From JAGDMS01 sp050015455 (GTDB taxonomy: Bacteria > Desulfobacterota > Binatia > HRBIN30), in contig JBEKBJ010000009.1 of the NCBI GenBank assembly GCA_050015455.1, positions 12,772 to 76,771 on the forward strand: DNA of 64,000 nucleotides. Reading direction: 5' to 3'. Positions within the stretch are counted from its first letter, which is position 1, and the number at the start of each line of letters is the position of its first letter. A program made the translations under genes and the position numbers. Below are positions 18,838-27,424 of this stretch, one piece after another. The notes below the pieces were generated by a model. That model was not told the origin of the DNA and searched no databases. It was given only the letters and a program-made list of their open reading frames with translations.

Positions 18838-21801
18838 GCGCTGGTTGCATTGCCGATTTGCACGGCGGCCATGGGCGTTGCTGACACCGCAAGCCTCAAC
18901 ATCAGCCCGTGCGTCGTGGGCACCGGCACGGGGGCGAGCTGCACCGAGACCGCGCTGAATGCCTGCCTCCCAGGCGGCGGGAGTTTCGACGGCACCGTGA
19001 CCTTCAACTGCGGTGGCGCCGCCACGATTACTGTCACCAGCACCAAGAACATTAGCGCCGATACCACCATTGATGGCGGGAGTCTGATCACGATCAGCGG
19101 CGACAGCGGCGGCGGCATCTACAACTCCTCGGGCACGGTCACCGTCACCAACACTATCGTTGCCAATAGCACCTCGGGCGGCAATTGCGGCGGCAGCGTT
19201 CCTGTCACTGATGGCGGCCACAACATCGACGACGGCCCGACGTGCGGTTTCACGGGCACAGGCTGTACCGCCACGACCGGCACCTCGTTCTGTAACACCA
19301 ACCCTGTTCTCGACCCCACCGGGTTCCAGAACAACGGCGGGCCGACGCAAACCATCGCGCTCCAGGCGGGCAGCCCGGCGTTCAACGCTGGCAATGAGTC
19401 CGTGTGCGCGGCACCGCCCGTGAACAGCCTCGACCAACGCGGCTACGTCCGGCCCGGTACGGGCGCAACAAGCTGCTCCATCGGCGCGTACGAGTACAAC
19501 TCTGGAATCTCATGCGGCTCGGGCGCGTGTGTATTTCCCCAGGTGTGTGTTGTTGGTCAGTGCGCCACCCCGGCACCGACTCAGACGCCGACGAGTATGC
19601 CGACGCAAACGGCAACCAATACCCCGGTGGTGACCAACACTCCGGTGGTGCCGACTGCCACCCCGGTAGCCACCAACACCCCGCAGACCGGCTCGACCAA
19701 CACGCCGACCACGTGCGGCAGTGCCACCAACTACACCGTTGGAACCAATCCGCATGGCGTGGCCGTGGGCGACTTCAACGGCGACAAAAAACTCGACCTC
19801 GCCGTGACAAACGAGGGCTCCAACAACGTCTCCATCCTGCTCGGCAACGGCGACGGCACCTTCGGGACGGCCACCAACTACAACGTTGGAACCGATCCGC
19901 ATGGCGTGGCCGTGCGCGACTTCAACGGCGACGGGAAACTCGACCTCGCCGCGGCCAACAACGGCTCCAACAACGTCTCCATCCTGCTCGGCAACGGCGA
20001 CGGCACCTTCGGGACGGCCACCAACTACAGCGTTGGAACCAATCCGAATGGCGTGGCCGTGCGCGACTTCAACGGCGACGGGAAGCTCGACCTCGCCGTG
20101 ACAAACAACGGCTCCAACAACGTCTCCATCCTGCTCGGCAACGGCGATGGCACCTTCGGGACGGCCACCAACTACAACGTTGGAACCAATCCGCATGGCG
20201 TGGCCGTGGGCGACTTCAACGGCGACGGGAAGCTCGACCTCGCCGCGGTAAACAACGGCTCCAACAACGTCTCCATCCTGCTCGGCAACGGCGACGGCAC
20301 CTTCGGGACAGCCACCAACTACAACGTTGGAACCAATCCGCATGGCGTGGCCGTGGGCGACTTCAACGGCGACGGGAAGCTCGACCTCGCCACGGCAAAC
20401 AACGGCTCCAACAACGTCTCCATCCTGCTCGGCAACGGCGACGGCACCTTCGGGACGGCCACCAACTACAACGTTGGAACCAGTCCGTTCAGCGTGGCCG
20501 TGGGCGACTTCAACGGCGACGGGAAGCTCGACCTCGCCGCGGCAAACAACGGCTCCAACAACATCTCCATCCTGCTCGGCAACGGCGACGGCACCTTCGG
20601 GACGGCCACCAACTACAACGTTGGAACCAATCCGCGTGGCGTGGCCGTGGGCGACTTCAACGGCGACGGGAGGCCCGACATCGCCGTGGCAAACAACGGC
20701 TCCAACAACGTCTCCGTGGGGCTCAATTTGGTCTGTACTACGGCAACCCCGACGTTTCCCACCAGCTCGCCGACCAACACGCCTACCAACACCACGGCGC
20801 CCACGGTTACGCCGACGTTGGCAAGTACGCCCACTCAGACTCCGACGCCAACGAACACGCCGAGCGCGACGCCGACACAGACGCTAAGCGCCACCAGCCC
20901 CCCTACGTCGACGCCGGCGGTAACGGCCACCAGCGCGACCGCCACGCCAACTCAGACGCCGACGAGCATGCCGACGTCAACCGCGACCAATACCACGACG
21001 ACCACACCCACCAACACGGGAACGGCTACACCGACTGGCACTCCCACAGCGACCCCCTTGCCCCTTGTCGTCAGAGGGACCTGCATGGAACCTAGCTCAC
21101 AGGGCCTCGCCCCCTGCACTGCCGGCACGGTGGTTACTGCCTACCTGTGCACGGACCCAAGCTGCGCGGCGTCGACGCTGATCACACTCGAAGTGACTCA
21201 AACGGATGCGAATGGACAGTTCGTCTTCGTTCTCAGCCGCGGGCAGGTCGCGGGCAAGCGGCTGGTCTTTGACGCCACCATCGTACAGGCCGGAGGTGCC
21301 CTGACAACCAGGGGCCGCGCGGCCAGCGACACCACCGTCGATCTACAAACCATCGATTTCGGTCCCATTGGAGCGGCGACGAATTTGAGTGAGCTGATCG
21401 ATCTGACATCGGAGGCCGCGGTGCAGCTGGTGGACGACAACGGGGGGGCGCAGCACTACAGCGATCAGGGCATCAAGGATATCATCCAAGCCGTGCGAAC
21501 AGCCGACAGCGGCATCAACTTCGCTGGCTTGACCGCGGCCGCCGCGGTTACCCTGGCGACCGAGACGGCAGGCAACGATCCCGCGGTACAAGCCGCGCTG
21601 CAGATGAAGTTGTGCACCGGCGATTGCAACGGCGACGGCACGGTGACGGTTGATGAGATTCTCACCATGGTGAACATCGCCCTCGGCATTGAGGATGTCT
21701 CCACCTGCCTCCCCGGGGATGCGAACAATGACAAGATGATTACCGTCGATGAGATCCTCACGGCCGTGAACGACGCGCTGAACGGGTGCGCGCCCTCCTG
21801 A
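18769..21801 (+). CDS. Secreted FG-GAP/VCBS repeat protein with C-terminal dockerin
   Basis: 1010 aa from the ATG at 18769 (GGGAGGAGG upstream). The signal peptide has a long basic n-region, then the core VALAALVALPICTAA. Then follow a short beta-helix remnant ending in a choice-of-anchor-Q-like segment (NNGGPTQTIALQAGSPAFNAG ... DQRGY.RPG....CSIGAYEY), a CxxGxC module, a TP-rich linker, and seven 49-residue FG-GAP/VCBS repeats (VAVGDFNGDGKLDLA..NNGSNNVSILLGNGDGTFG) with Ca-binding DFNGDGKLD. A second TP-rich linker leads to a beta-domain and a dockerin EF-hand pair (DCNGDGTVTVDE, DANNDKMITVDE). Such proteins are extracellular, with putative adhesive or carbohydrate-binding propellers. Confidence 0.82.
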   Translation: MTHTRRCLTGEESNPGRWRVALAALVALPICTAAMGVADTASLNISPCVVGTGTGASCTETALNACLPGGGSFDGTVTFNCGGAATITVTSTKNISADTTIDGGSLITISGDSGGGIYNSSGTVTVTNTIVANSTSGGNCGGSVPVTDGGHNIDDGPTCGFTGTGCTATTGTSFCNTNPVLDPTGFQNNGGPTQTIALQAGSPAFNAGNESVCAAPPVNSLDQRGYVRPGTGATSCSIGAYEYNSGISCGSGACVFPQVCVVGQCATPAPTQTPTSMPTQTATNTPVVTNTPVVPTATPVATNTPQTGSTNTPTTCGSATNYTVGTNPHGVAVGDFNGDKKLDLAVTNEGSNNVSILLGNGDGTFGTATNYNVGTDPHGVAVRDFNGDGKLDLAAANNGSNNVSILLGNGDGTFGTATNYSVGTNPNGVAVRDFNGDGKLDLAVTNNGSNNVSILLGNGDGTFGTATNYNVGTNPHGVAVGDFNGDGKLDLAAVNNGSNNVSILLGNGDGTFGTATNYNVGTNPHGVAVGDFNGDGKLDLATANNGSNNVSILLGNGDGTFGTATNYNVGTSPFSVAVGDFNGDGKLDLAAANNGSNNISILLGNGDGTFGTATNYNVGTNPRGVAVGDFNGDGRPDIAVANNGSNNVSVGLNLVCTTATPTFPTSSPTNTPTNTTAPTVTPTLASTPTQTPTPTNTPSATPTQTLSATSPPTSTPAVTATSATATPTQTPTSMPTSTATNTTTTTPTNTGTATPTGTPTATPLPLVVRGTCMEPSSQGLAPCTAGTVVTAYLCTDPSCAASTLITLEVTQTDANGQFVFVLSRGQVAGKRLVFDATIVQAGGALTTRGRAASDTTVDLQTIDFGPIGAATNLSELIDLTSEAAVQLVDDNGGAQHYSDQGIKDIIQAVRTADSGINFAGLTAAAAVTLATETAGNDPAVQAALQMKLCTGDCNGDGTVTVDEILTMVNIALGIEDVSTCLPGDANNDKMITVDEILTAVNDALNGCAPS
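19723..20751 (+). repeat. Seven 147-bp tandem repeats (FG-GAP propeller blades)
   Basis: Units begin with GCCACCAACTAC at 19723, 19870, 20017, 20164, 20311, 20458 and 20605, an exact 147-bp period; the last copy degenerates near 20715. Most copies differ by only a few bases, far less than expected for diverged propeller blades. This indicates recent amplification or gene conversion. They lie inside the secreted dockerin protein and are in frame, one 49-residue blade each. Confidence 0.92.
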
Positions 21802-21944
21802 TTATTTTCGGTCGTCGCCTTTCACCCACAATCCCGACCACCACCCCAGGGCCCTCGGCGACAATTACACCAGCGGCGAGCAGGTTGCATCGTACCGGCA
21901 ACCTGCGCCACAATCGCCGGCCGCAAGATTGAGACGAGTGCGCA

Positions 21945-23657
21945 GTGCCTGCTGACCAGCATACCATCAACGATAGCGATCGGGTTCCCGCCGGCATTCT
22001 CTTCGGCGACATGAAGGGTTCGACCGAGGAGGCCGAGCTCGACGAGAAGTCCACAATCGTCAAGCTGCGCGAGTACGAACGCATCATCAACGAGATCGCC
22101 AATCGCTTCGGGCCGAACTTCTACAAGGTCAAGACCGAGGGCGACGGCTTCATGGCGACCTTTGCCAGCGCGCACATCATGGTGGCGTGCGGCCTCGCCG
22201 TACAGCAGGAGTTTTGCCGCCGCGGCTGGCAGGTCCGCCTGGGAGGACACTACGGCGAAGTGTTTCGCAACAAACAGGGCGACGCCTTCGGAGCCGACGT
22301 CAATCGCGCCGCCCGCATCATGTCCGCCGCGGACGCGACCTCGGGCGAGTTCCTGGTGTCGGACGCCGTGCAAGTGATCGTGCGCGACCGACTACCGGAC
22401 GCGCATTTCGAGCCGCACGAACCGATCCTCGCCAAGGGCGTCGGCAGCCTGGTCGTCTTCGCGGCCGTCGCCACCGGCCAACCCTCGCGGCCACCGGTGA
22501 GCCCGCACGTGGGAGCGGCAAGCGCGAAACCCGGCAGGCTTCCGCCGCCTCCGCCGCGGCGCAATCGGCCCCGAATCGGCCCGGCCGCTGCCTTCACCGT
22601 CCTGCTGATGCTCGCCGGACTGGCTGGGGGCGTGTGGTATTGGCGCGGCATGGCACGGAAGACGCTGCCGCAGAACATCGGCGATCGCAGCGGCAAACCA
22701 ACGGATGTGATGAGGCCGATCGCGGTCATGGAATTCGAGAATCAGCGTGCGGACGATTCGAAGGACGACTGGTACGCCAAGGCGCTGCAAGCCGCGTTCA
22801 ACACCGAGCTGAGTAAGATCCCGACGCTGCCGGTGGTCGCTCCCGAGCTGATTCAGCAAGTCGCGAAGGAAACCAGCCTCGATCGCATGGCAGCGGCCAA
22901 GAAACTGGGGGTCACCCGGTTCGTGACCGGTTCGTTTGCGGTGGTCGGCGACTCCATCCGCATCGACGCGCGCATCGTCCAAACGACCACCGGCATCCAG
23001 GAGGCGGCGGAAAACATCGAAGGGCGTCAAGACGAGTTCTTCGCCCTGCAGAAAAGCCTTACCCTGGCCACGCTCGAACACTTTCGGGTCCGACTCACCA
23101 AGAGCGAAGCCGAGTCGTTCAAGCAAACGACCAACTCGCGTCTCGACAAGTACAAGATGCTGCTGGACGCCGAAGGCGTGACGAAGGGCAAGAGCGGCGG
23201 TGAACCGGAAACCAAGGCGTCCGATGCCCAGGCCTTTGGCAGTGCCGGGAGAGAAGTCATCGGAACCTTCGCCGCCGCGCGCGTGTGGTCGTGGGTGCTC
23301 CCAGCGCCGGCGGTCGCATTGGCGCAGGCGCCGCTGGAAGCCGCCGCGCGCGAGGTCCTTGAGGAGTATCGCCGTGCGCACGAGCGCGGCGACCTCGATC
23401 AGCTCGCGAGCCTGTATGTCAACTTCCCGGCTGCTCAGCGACAGAAAATCGATGCGTATTTGAAGGGGATCACTGACCTGCACGTGGAGCTGGCCGACGT
23501 GAAGATCCAGCCGCGGGAGCACGACATCGCCGTTTCCTATATCCGGCGCGACAAATTCGTCGACAAAGAAACGGGCGAACCCGTCACCCTCGAAGTGCGC
23601 CTCACCAAGTTCCTGGTGCAGGATGGCGCCAAGTGGAAGTTCGCCGAGGGATCGTGA
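21945..23657 (+). CDS. Membrane-bound class III adenylate/guanylate cyclase-like protein with C-terminal sensor/TolB-like region
   Basis: 570 aa from a GTG at 21945. The N-terminal catalytic domain has the metal-binding Asp22 (FGDMKGST) and Asp67 (KTEGDGF), with Lys63 at the purine-selecting position and Asn120-Arg121 (GADVNRAARI), so it appears competent. A Pro-rich linker (about 195-210) and one TM helix (about 213-233) follow. The region beyond contains a FlgO/TolB-N-like fold (PIAVMEFENQ ... KKLGVTRFVTGSFAVVGDSIRIDARIVQ). It ends with a domain resembling nuclear-transport-factor-like folds (LEEYRRAHERGDLDQLASLY ... WKFAEG). Cytoplasmic cyclase and extracytoplasmic sensing are expected. 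No cAMP receptor gene is nearby. Confidence 0.8.
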   Translation: MPADQHTINDSDRVPAGILFGDMKGSTEEAELDEKSTIVKLREYERIINEIANRFGPNFYKVKTEGDGFMATFASAHIMVACGLAVQQEFCRRGWQVRLGGHYGEVFRNKQGDAFGADVNRAARIMSAADATSGEFLVSDAVQVIVRDRLPDAHFEPHEPILAKGVGSLVVFAAVATGQPSRPPVSPHVGAASAKPGRLPPPPPRRNRPRIGPAAAFTVLLMLAGLAGGVWYWRGMARKTLPQNIGDRSGKPTDVMRPIAVMEFENQRADDSKDDWYAKALQAAFNTELSKIPTLPVVAPELIQQVAKETSLDRMAAAKKLGVTRFVTGSFAVVGDSIRIDARIVQTTTGIQEAAENIEGRQDEFFALQKSLTLATLEHFRVRLTKSEAESFKQTTNSRLDKYKMLLDAEGVTKGKSGGEPETKASDAQAFGSAGREVIGTFAAARVWSWVLPAPAVALAQAPLEAAAREVLEEYRRAHERGDLDQLASLYVNFPAAQRQKIDAYLKGITDLHVELADVKIQPREHDIAVSYIRRDKFVDKETGEPVTLEVRLTKFLVQDGAKWKFAEGS

Positions 23658-23753
23658 GATGTCGCGTGCGTGGCGTTTGCTGAACCGACCCTTGTCATGA
23701 GCAAGGTGGCCGGCGGTCATCGGCGCGCGATAGAAGTAAGGGGGCGGGAGAAC

Positions 23754-25040
23754 ATGCCGAACCGGTGTCGAGGATACTGGCTTGTGGTATCCATGGCGGC
23801 TCTTGTCTTGTTCGGGTTGCCGCTCAGTGTAGTGCCGCGAGCCAACGCCGCCGGGAATTCCAACCAGTTCGGTGGCCAAGATCGCGCCGCGGCCGCGGCG
23901 CAGATGATCGTGCTCGGCGTCCAGCAGGGCATTTCGTCCCTGCCGCCGACCTCGGGCCAGTCGTTTGCGTACCAATTCGATCCGGCGTCGGACACCTACG
24001 TCCGCAGTGAGCAGTTGGGACCGACCTCGTTCCGCTCGCCGCAGACCGTCGGGCCCGGGAAGTTCAGCTTCCGCTTGGCGACGTCCTACTTCGAGCTCGC
24101 GGACACCAAGGCGCCGATCCCTTACCTCGTGAGTTCGCCGCCCGGCACCGCGCTCGGGGTCGGCGCTTTGGGCCTGCAGGCGGATGCGAAAGTGGCGCTC
24201 GTCAACCTCTCCGCCAACTACGGCTTTACCAACCGCGTCGAAGTGACGATGAACCTGCCGGTCGTCGTCGTCGATGCAAGCGCCAAGCAGATCTTCAGCA
24301 CCAGCCAGCCCACCGGGCCGCCGCAGCAGGCGCCGTTCAGTGGAACTCCCATCGTGACGGATTCTACGGGCAAGCCAGATCTGGCGGCGAGCGTCGGGTT
24401 GCTGAACCAAGCCATTCAGGCCGGTGCCCTCCATCTGCGCAAAGAATCATTGAGTGCTCTGGGCTTCAGCTTCAACGATGGCACCCACGTCGGCGTCGGG
24501 CGCATTAGCCTAGGTGTGAAGGGTGTGCTCTACGCTGACAAGATCGTCCAGCTCGCCGCCGCTCCCGAGTTCTACTTCCCCAGTCCCAACCAGGGCGAGT
24601 TTGCGGGCTCGGACAGTGCGGCGATCCTGCCGCGCCTGGTGGCGGCGTTCAGGTTGGCCGATGCCGTCAGGTTGCACATCGACGCCGGGTACGACTACGA
24701 CTTCGACAAGGACGAGCTGCGGCGGTTCGTGTGGAATCTCGGGCCGTCGCTGGCACTGGGCCGGGCGACCGTGGATGCCGGGGTGGGGGGCTCGAAGTTC
24801 AATACCGGGATCAAATGGACCCCGACCACCGCGCCCTTTGTCGACAACTCAGGCAACCCCGGCTCGATTCGGGCGTTGGGCGACAACCGGCTGGGCAGCA
24901 ACTTCATCGACGCGCTGGGCGCGGTGAAGGTGCGGCTGGGGACCAAGTCGGTGCTCAGCGGAGCCGTCAACGTCCCGTTGAACAACGAAGGCTTCCGCGC
25001 CGCCGCCGTCGGCACGCTGGCGGTCGAGCTGCATTTGTAG
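23754..25040 (+). CDS. Exported outer-membrane/transporter-like protein of unknown function
   Basis: 428 aa from the ATG at 23754, chosen for GGGGCGGGAG upstream and the signal peptide that follows (MPNRCRGYW, hydrophobic core, ANAAG). The mature sequence alternates short amphipathic strands (FSFRLATSYFEL, NRVEVTMNLPVVVVDAS, VQLAAAPEFYFPSP, VRLHIDAGYDYDFD) and ends VAVELHL-like (VGTLAVELHL) with an aliphatic C-terminus. This pattern is typical of outer-membrane beta-barrels of the MetA-pathway/transporter type. It starts 96 bp after the cyclase gene and may be cotranscribed with it. No specific substrate can be named. Confidence 0.65.
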   Translation: MPNRCRGYWLVVSMAALVLFGLPLSVVPRANAAGNSNQFGGQDRAAAAAQMIVLGVQQGISSLPPTSGQSFAYQFDPASDTYVRSEQLGPTSFRSPQTVGPGKFSFRLATSYFELADTKAPIPYLVSSPPGTALGVGALGLQADAKVALVNLSANYGFTNRVEVTMNLPVVVVDASAKQIFSTSQPTGPPQQAPFSGTPIVTDSTGKPDLAASVGLLNQAIQAGALHLRKESLSALGFSFNDGTHVGVGRISLGVKGVLYADKIVQLAAAPEFYFPSPNQGEFAGSDSAAILPRLVAAFRLADAVRLHIDAGYDYDFDKDELRRFVWNLGPSLALGRATVDAGVGGSKFNTGIKWTPTTAPFVDNSGNPGSIRALGDNRLGSNFIDALGAVKVRLGTKSVLSGAVNVPLNNEGFRAAAVGTLAVELHL

Positions 25041-25051
25041 ACCACGGCCGA

Positions 25052-25303
25052 CGCGCGCCCCGTGCCGCGGCGGTAGAGTTCCTGGCTTTTACCTTGTCAA
25101 CGGCATAGAAGCGTCCTGGTTTCCGACGGCCCAAACGGCCATGACCTGCGAACCACGGTGGAGACGCCCACACGAAAGAGTCGACGATCCCGGCGTCGCT
25201 TCCCAGGGTCGCACTGTTGCGATGGGAGGGCGAACGATGACGCACACGCGCAGGTGTCTCACGGGTGAAGAGAGCAAACCCGGAAGGTGGCGGGTGGCGC
25301 TCG
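25052..25303 (+). repeat. Duplicated leader cassette, copy B
   Basis: Second copy of the block at 18572-18837, with a 2-bp and a roughly 10-bp deletion and scattered substitutions. It again covers the 5' UTR, the Shine-Dalgarno and the first about 22 codons of the following, otherwise unrelated gene. The break of similarity again falls at the start of the hydrophobic signal-peptide core. Confidence 0.85.
25182..25233 (+). promoter_or_regulatory. Candidate structured RNA leader overlapping the ribosome-binding site (copy B)
   Basis: Hairpin 1 is CGACG/CGTCG (25182-25198). Hairpin 2 is TCCCA-GGG-TCGCA-CTGT-TGCGA-TGGGA (25201-25227), with its 3' arm touching GGGAGGG before the ATG at 25237. Both stems of copy A are preserved and hairpin 2 is fully paired here, while loop and flanks vary. 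Confidence 0.5.
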
Positions 25304-26322
25304 CCGGTCTCGGTATGACGGGGGACGGGTTTGCTCAAGCCGACGTCAGTCTCGTCTTTGGAGACCCAACTGCTTTCCCCGTCGCCGCCACCGCGGCGCC
25401 CGAGGCAAGCGGCAGCGCGGCTTTCGATGGAACGAACTTTCTCGTCGGCATTCAGACGCAAACTACAGTTGGCGCGCAGCTCGTGTCGCCAGCGGGTGTG
25501 ACGCTCGGTCCTCTGATCACAACCAATCGCAGCGGTAATGAGCCGGTGCTCGCTTTCAATGGGACCAATTACCTGTTGGCATGGGCGACGCTCGATGCAA
25601 GTCCCTTTGCCTACGGGCAGTTGGTGAGTCCGTCGGGAACTACCGTCGGCTCCCCGTTTCAAATCAGCCAATCCAACACCGTCATCCTTACCGGAGTGCA
25701 ATGGTCGTTGGGCGGCATTGCCTCGGACGGGACGAACTACCTGGTGGTGTGGACCGATTCACGGCTTTCCCCGGACAAATATATCTACGGGCGCGTGGTT
25801 GCGGACTCCGGGAGCCCCGTCGGAAGCGACATCATGATCAGCGAGAGCCCCGGCGCGGAAGCCCAAGTCGCCTTCGACGGCAACAACTACCTCGTCGTCT
25901 GGCACGGCGAAGACTCCAACAGCTCCTTGGTGATGGGAAGATTCATGGACCGAGCGGGGGCACTGGTTAGCGCCGAATTCGTTGTGAAAAATGGCCCGGC
26001 TCCGAGCGACAATCCCAACGCCGTCGCGTTCGGCCGAACCAACTACCTTGTGGTGTGGCCGGACGAGGTGGACTCGAGCAGCCACCAGTGGAACATTTTC
26101 GGGCAATTGGTGACGCCTTCCGGCGCCCTCACCGGAGAGGTGCTCCAGATCACCAGCGAGCCCGGGGAGCAGTTTTACCCAACCCTCGCCTTCGACGGTC
26201 GCAACTACCTGGCGACCTGGACGAACTTTACGTGCAACGTGTCTGCGGGCGAGACGTGCGGAGATGTGCACGGCCAATACCTGAGTCAGTGCGGCACGCC
26301 GATAGGCGCTGCATTCCCATAG
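25237..26322 (+). CDS. Secreted repeat protein, 5' part of a frameshifted gene
   Basis: 361 aa from the ATG at 25237. The first residues (MTHTRRCLTGEES) equal those of the FG-GAP protein, but the signal-peptide core is shortened (WRVALAGLGMTGDGFAQA), so export is uncertain. The body consists of about 60-residue repeats around FDGTNFLVG, FNGTNYLLAWA, SDGTNYLVVWTD, FDGNNYLVVWHGE, FGRTNYLVVWPDE and FDGRNYLATWTN, interspersed with GQLVSPSG. This is a beta-propeller-like pattern common in large secreted proteins. The frame stops at TAG (26320-26322), whereas the next base phase continues with the same repeat and a dockerin. A one-base loss near 26313-26318 explains this. Confidence 0.75.
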   Translation: MTHTRRCLTGEESKPGRWRVALAGLGMTGDGFAQADVSLVFGDPTAFPVAATAAPEASGSAAFDGTNFLVGIQTQTTVGAQLVSPAGVTLGPLITTNRSGNEPVLAFNGTNYLLAWATLDASPFAYGQLVSPSGTTVGSPFQISQSNTVILTGVQWSLGGIASDGTNYLVVWTDSRLSPDKYIYGRVVADSGSPVGSDIMISESPGAEAQVAFDGNNYLVVWHGEDSNSSLVMGRFMDRAGALVSAEFVVKNGPAPSDNPNAVAFGRTNYLVVWPDEVDSSSHQWNIFGQLVTPSGALTGEVLQITSEPGEQFYPTLAFDGRNYLATWTNFTCNVSAGETCGDVHGQYLSQCGTPIGAAFP

Positions 26323-26663
26323 GCGCGGGAGCTGGCACCCAAATGATCTCGCCGGTGGCGTTCGGTGCCGGTCAGTACCTGGTGGTGTGGAATAGTGATG
26401 CCACCATCAGCCACAGCGGGATCACCGGCGGCGATGTGTACGGGACGTTCCTCGCGCCGGTGCCACTGGCCTGCGCCGGTGACTGCGGCGGCGACGGCCA
26501 AGTCACCATCGATGACATCCTCACCATAGTGAACATCGCGCTGGGCAACACCACCCTTTGCGCGTGCGAAGCGGGCGACGTCAATGGCGACGGCCAAATC
26601 ACCGTCGATGAGATCCTGACGGCGGTGAACAACGCGCTCAACGGGTGCGTGCAAGGGCCGTGA
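26310..26663 (+). pseudogene. 3' part of the frameshifted secreted protein (last repeat plus dockerin)
   Basis: In a different frame from the upstream part, this stretch reads GAGTQMISPVAFGAGQYLVVWNSD, another copy of the NYLVVW repeat. A dockerin EF-hand pair (DCGGDGQVTIDD, DVNGDGQITVDE) and a C-terminal NALNGC-type end follow, as in the FG-GAP protein. It has no start codon or ribosome-binding site of its own. Adding one C to the CCC run near 26315 would give an uninterrupted ...AAFPIGAGAG... joint. Either a true frameshift mutation or a sequence error. Confidence 0.75.
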
Positions 26664-26737
26664 GGAGTGAGGGCCTGAACACCTCACGCTGCGTGGCGGC
26701 GGCGCTCGAGCTTGCGCAGCCGTTTCTCGTGGTCCGC

Positions 26738-27280
26738 TCAGTCGCGGTCGGCGCGGGCGTAGTAGCGGCTGAACTCGGTCAAGAACGACAGCGATTCCAT
26801 CGACCGCATGCGGTCAAGGAAGACCTTGCCGATCAGATGATCGCATTCGTGCTGCACCACCCGGGCGTAGAAATCCTTGGCGACGTAATTGAGCTTGTTG
26901 CCGGCACGATCGTAAGCCTCGACGCGCACGAGCGTATAGCGCGGCACTTTGCCGCGCAGGTCCGGAAGGCTCAGGCAACCCTCCCAGTCCTCGTCCGTGT
27001 GCTGTGACAGCGGCGTGATCTTCGGATTGATGAGCACCGTCAGTGGAATGGTTTCCGCGTCCGGATAGCGTGGATTGCCGTCGACTTGAAAGGTCAGAAT
27101 CTGCTGCGAGACATGCACCTGAGGCGCCGCCAATCCGGCACCGTCGTACTCGATCATGGTCTCGATCAAATCGTCGATGAAGCGCTGGACCTGTGGGGAG
27201 CCGATTGCTTCCGGCGGCACCGGTTCCGCCACCTTTCGCAATACGGGATTGCCCAAACGCGCAACCTTGAGAATGGCCAT
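26738..27280 (-). CDS. def: Peptide deformylase
   Basis: 180 aa. Removes the formyl group from N-terminal Met of new proteins. All three family motifs are present: GAGLAAPQV, EGCLSLPD with the metal-ligating Cys, and QHECDHLIG with the metal-binding HExxH. The N-terminus AILKVARLGNPVLRKVAEPV is typical. The usual partner fmt is not adjacent; dnaB lies upstream on the same strand across a 144-bp gap with repeats. Normal length for a type I enzyme (about 170-180 aa). Confidence 0.95.
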   Translation of the reverse strand: MAILKVARLGNPVLRKVAEPVPPEAIGSPQVQRFIDDLIETMIEYDGAGLAAPQVHVSQQILTFQVDGNPRYPDAETIPLTVLINPKITPLSQHTDEDWEGCLSLPDLRGKVPRYTLVRVEAYDRAGNKLNYVAKDFYARVVQHECDHLIGKVFLDRMRSMESLSFLTEFSRYYARADRD

Positions 27281-27330
27281 CGGATAATCCCGTAGCGGAG
27301 CAGCAGGCAGTTTTCCAGGGTTTAGAGGGC

Positions 27331-27420
27331 AGCTTTCAGCTGTCAGCGTTCAGCTTTCAGCCAAGAGCATGGCTTACTCACCAGCTGGAGTAGGTTGCTG
27401 ACAGCTGATCGCTGACGGCT
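27331..27420. repeat. Intergenic CAGCTGTCAGC repeats with an inverted pair
   Basis: The def-dnaB gap contains AGCTTTCAGCTGTCAGCGTTCAGC-type short direct repeats. It also has a perfect 11-bp inverted pair, CAGCTGTCAGC (27337-27347) and GCTGACAGCTG (27397-27407). The motif resembles dispersed AGCTTTCAGC intergenic repeats seen in other genomes. No coding role. Confidence 0.6.
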
Positions 27421-27424
27421 GCCC

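Noticed and set aside
18529..19437. Extension of the MNT gene to a 407-aa frame
   Set aside because: The extra part lies antisense to the duplicated leader and the secreted protein and has no similarity to the family; the GTG at 18528 gives the normal length.
19723..20751. Regular repeats as a CRISPR array
   Set aside because: Period of 147 bp with no spacers; the repeats are in frame and encode propeller blades.
22392..24434. 680-aa minus-strand open frame
   Set aside because: Antisense to the cyclase and the exported protein gene; low-complexity Arg/Gly/Asp-rich and without motifs.
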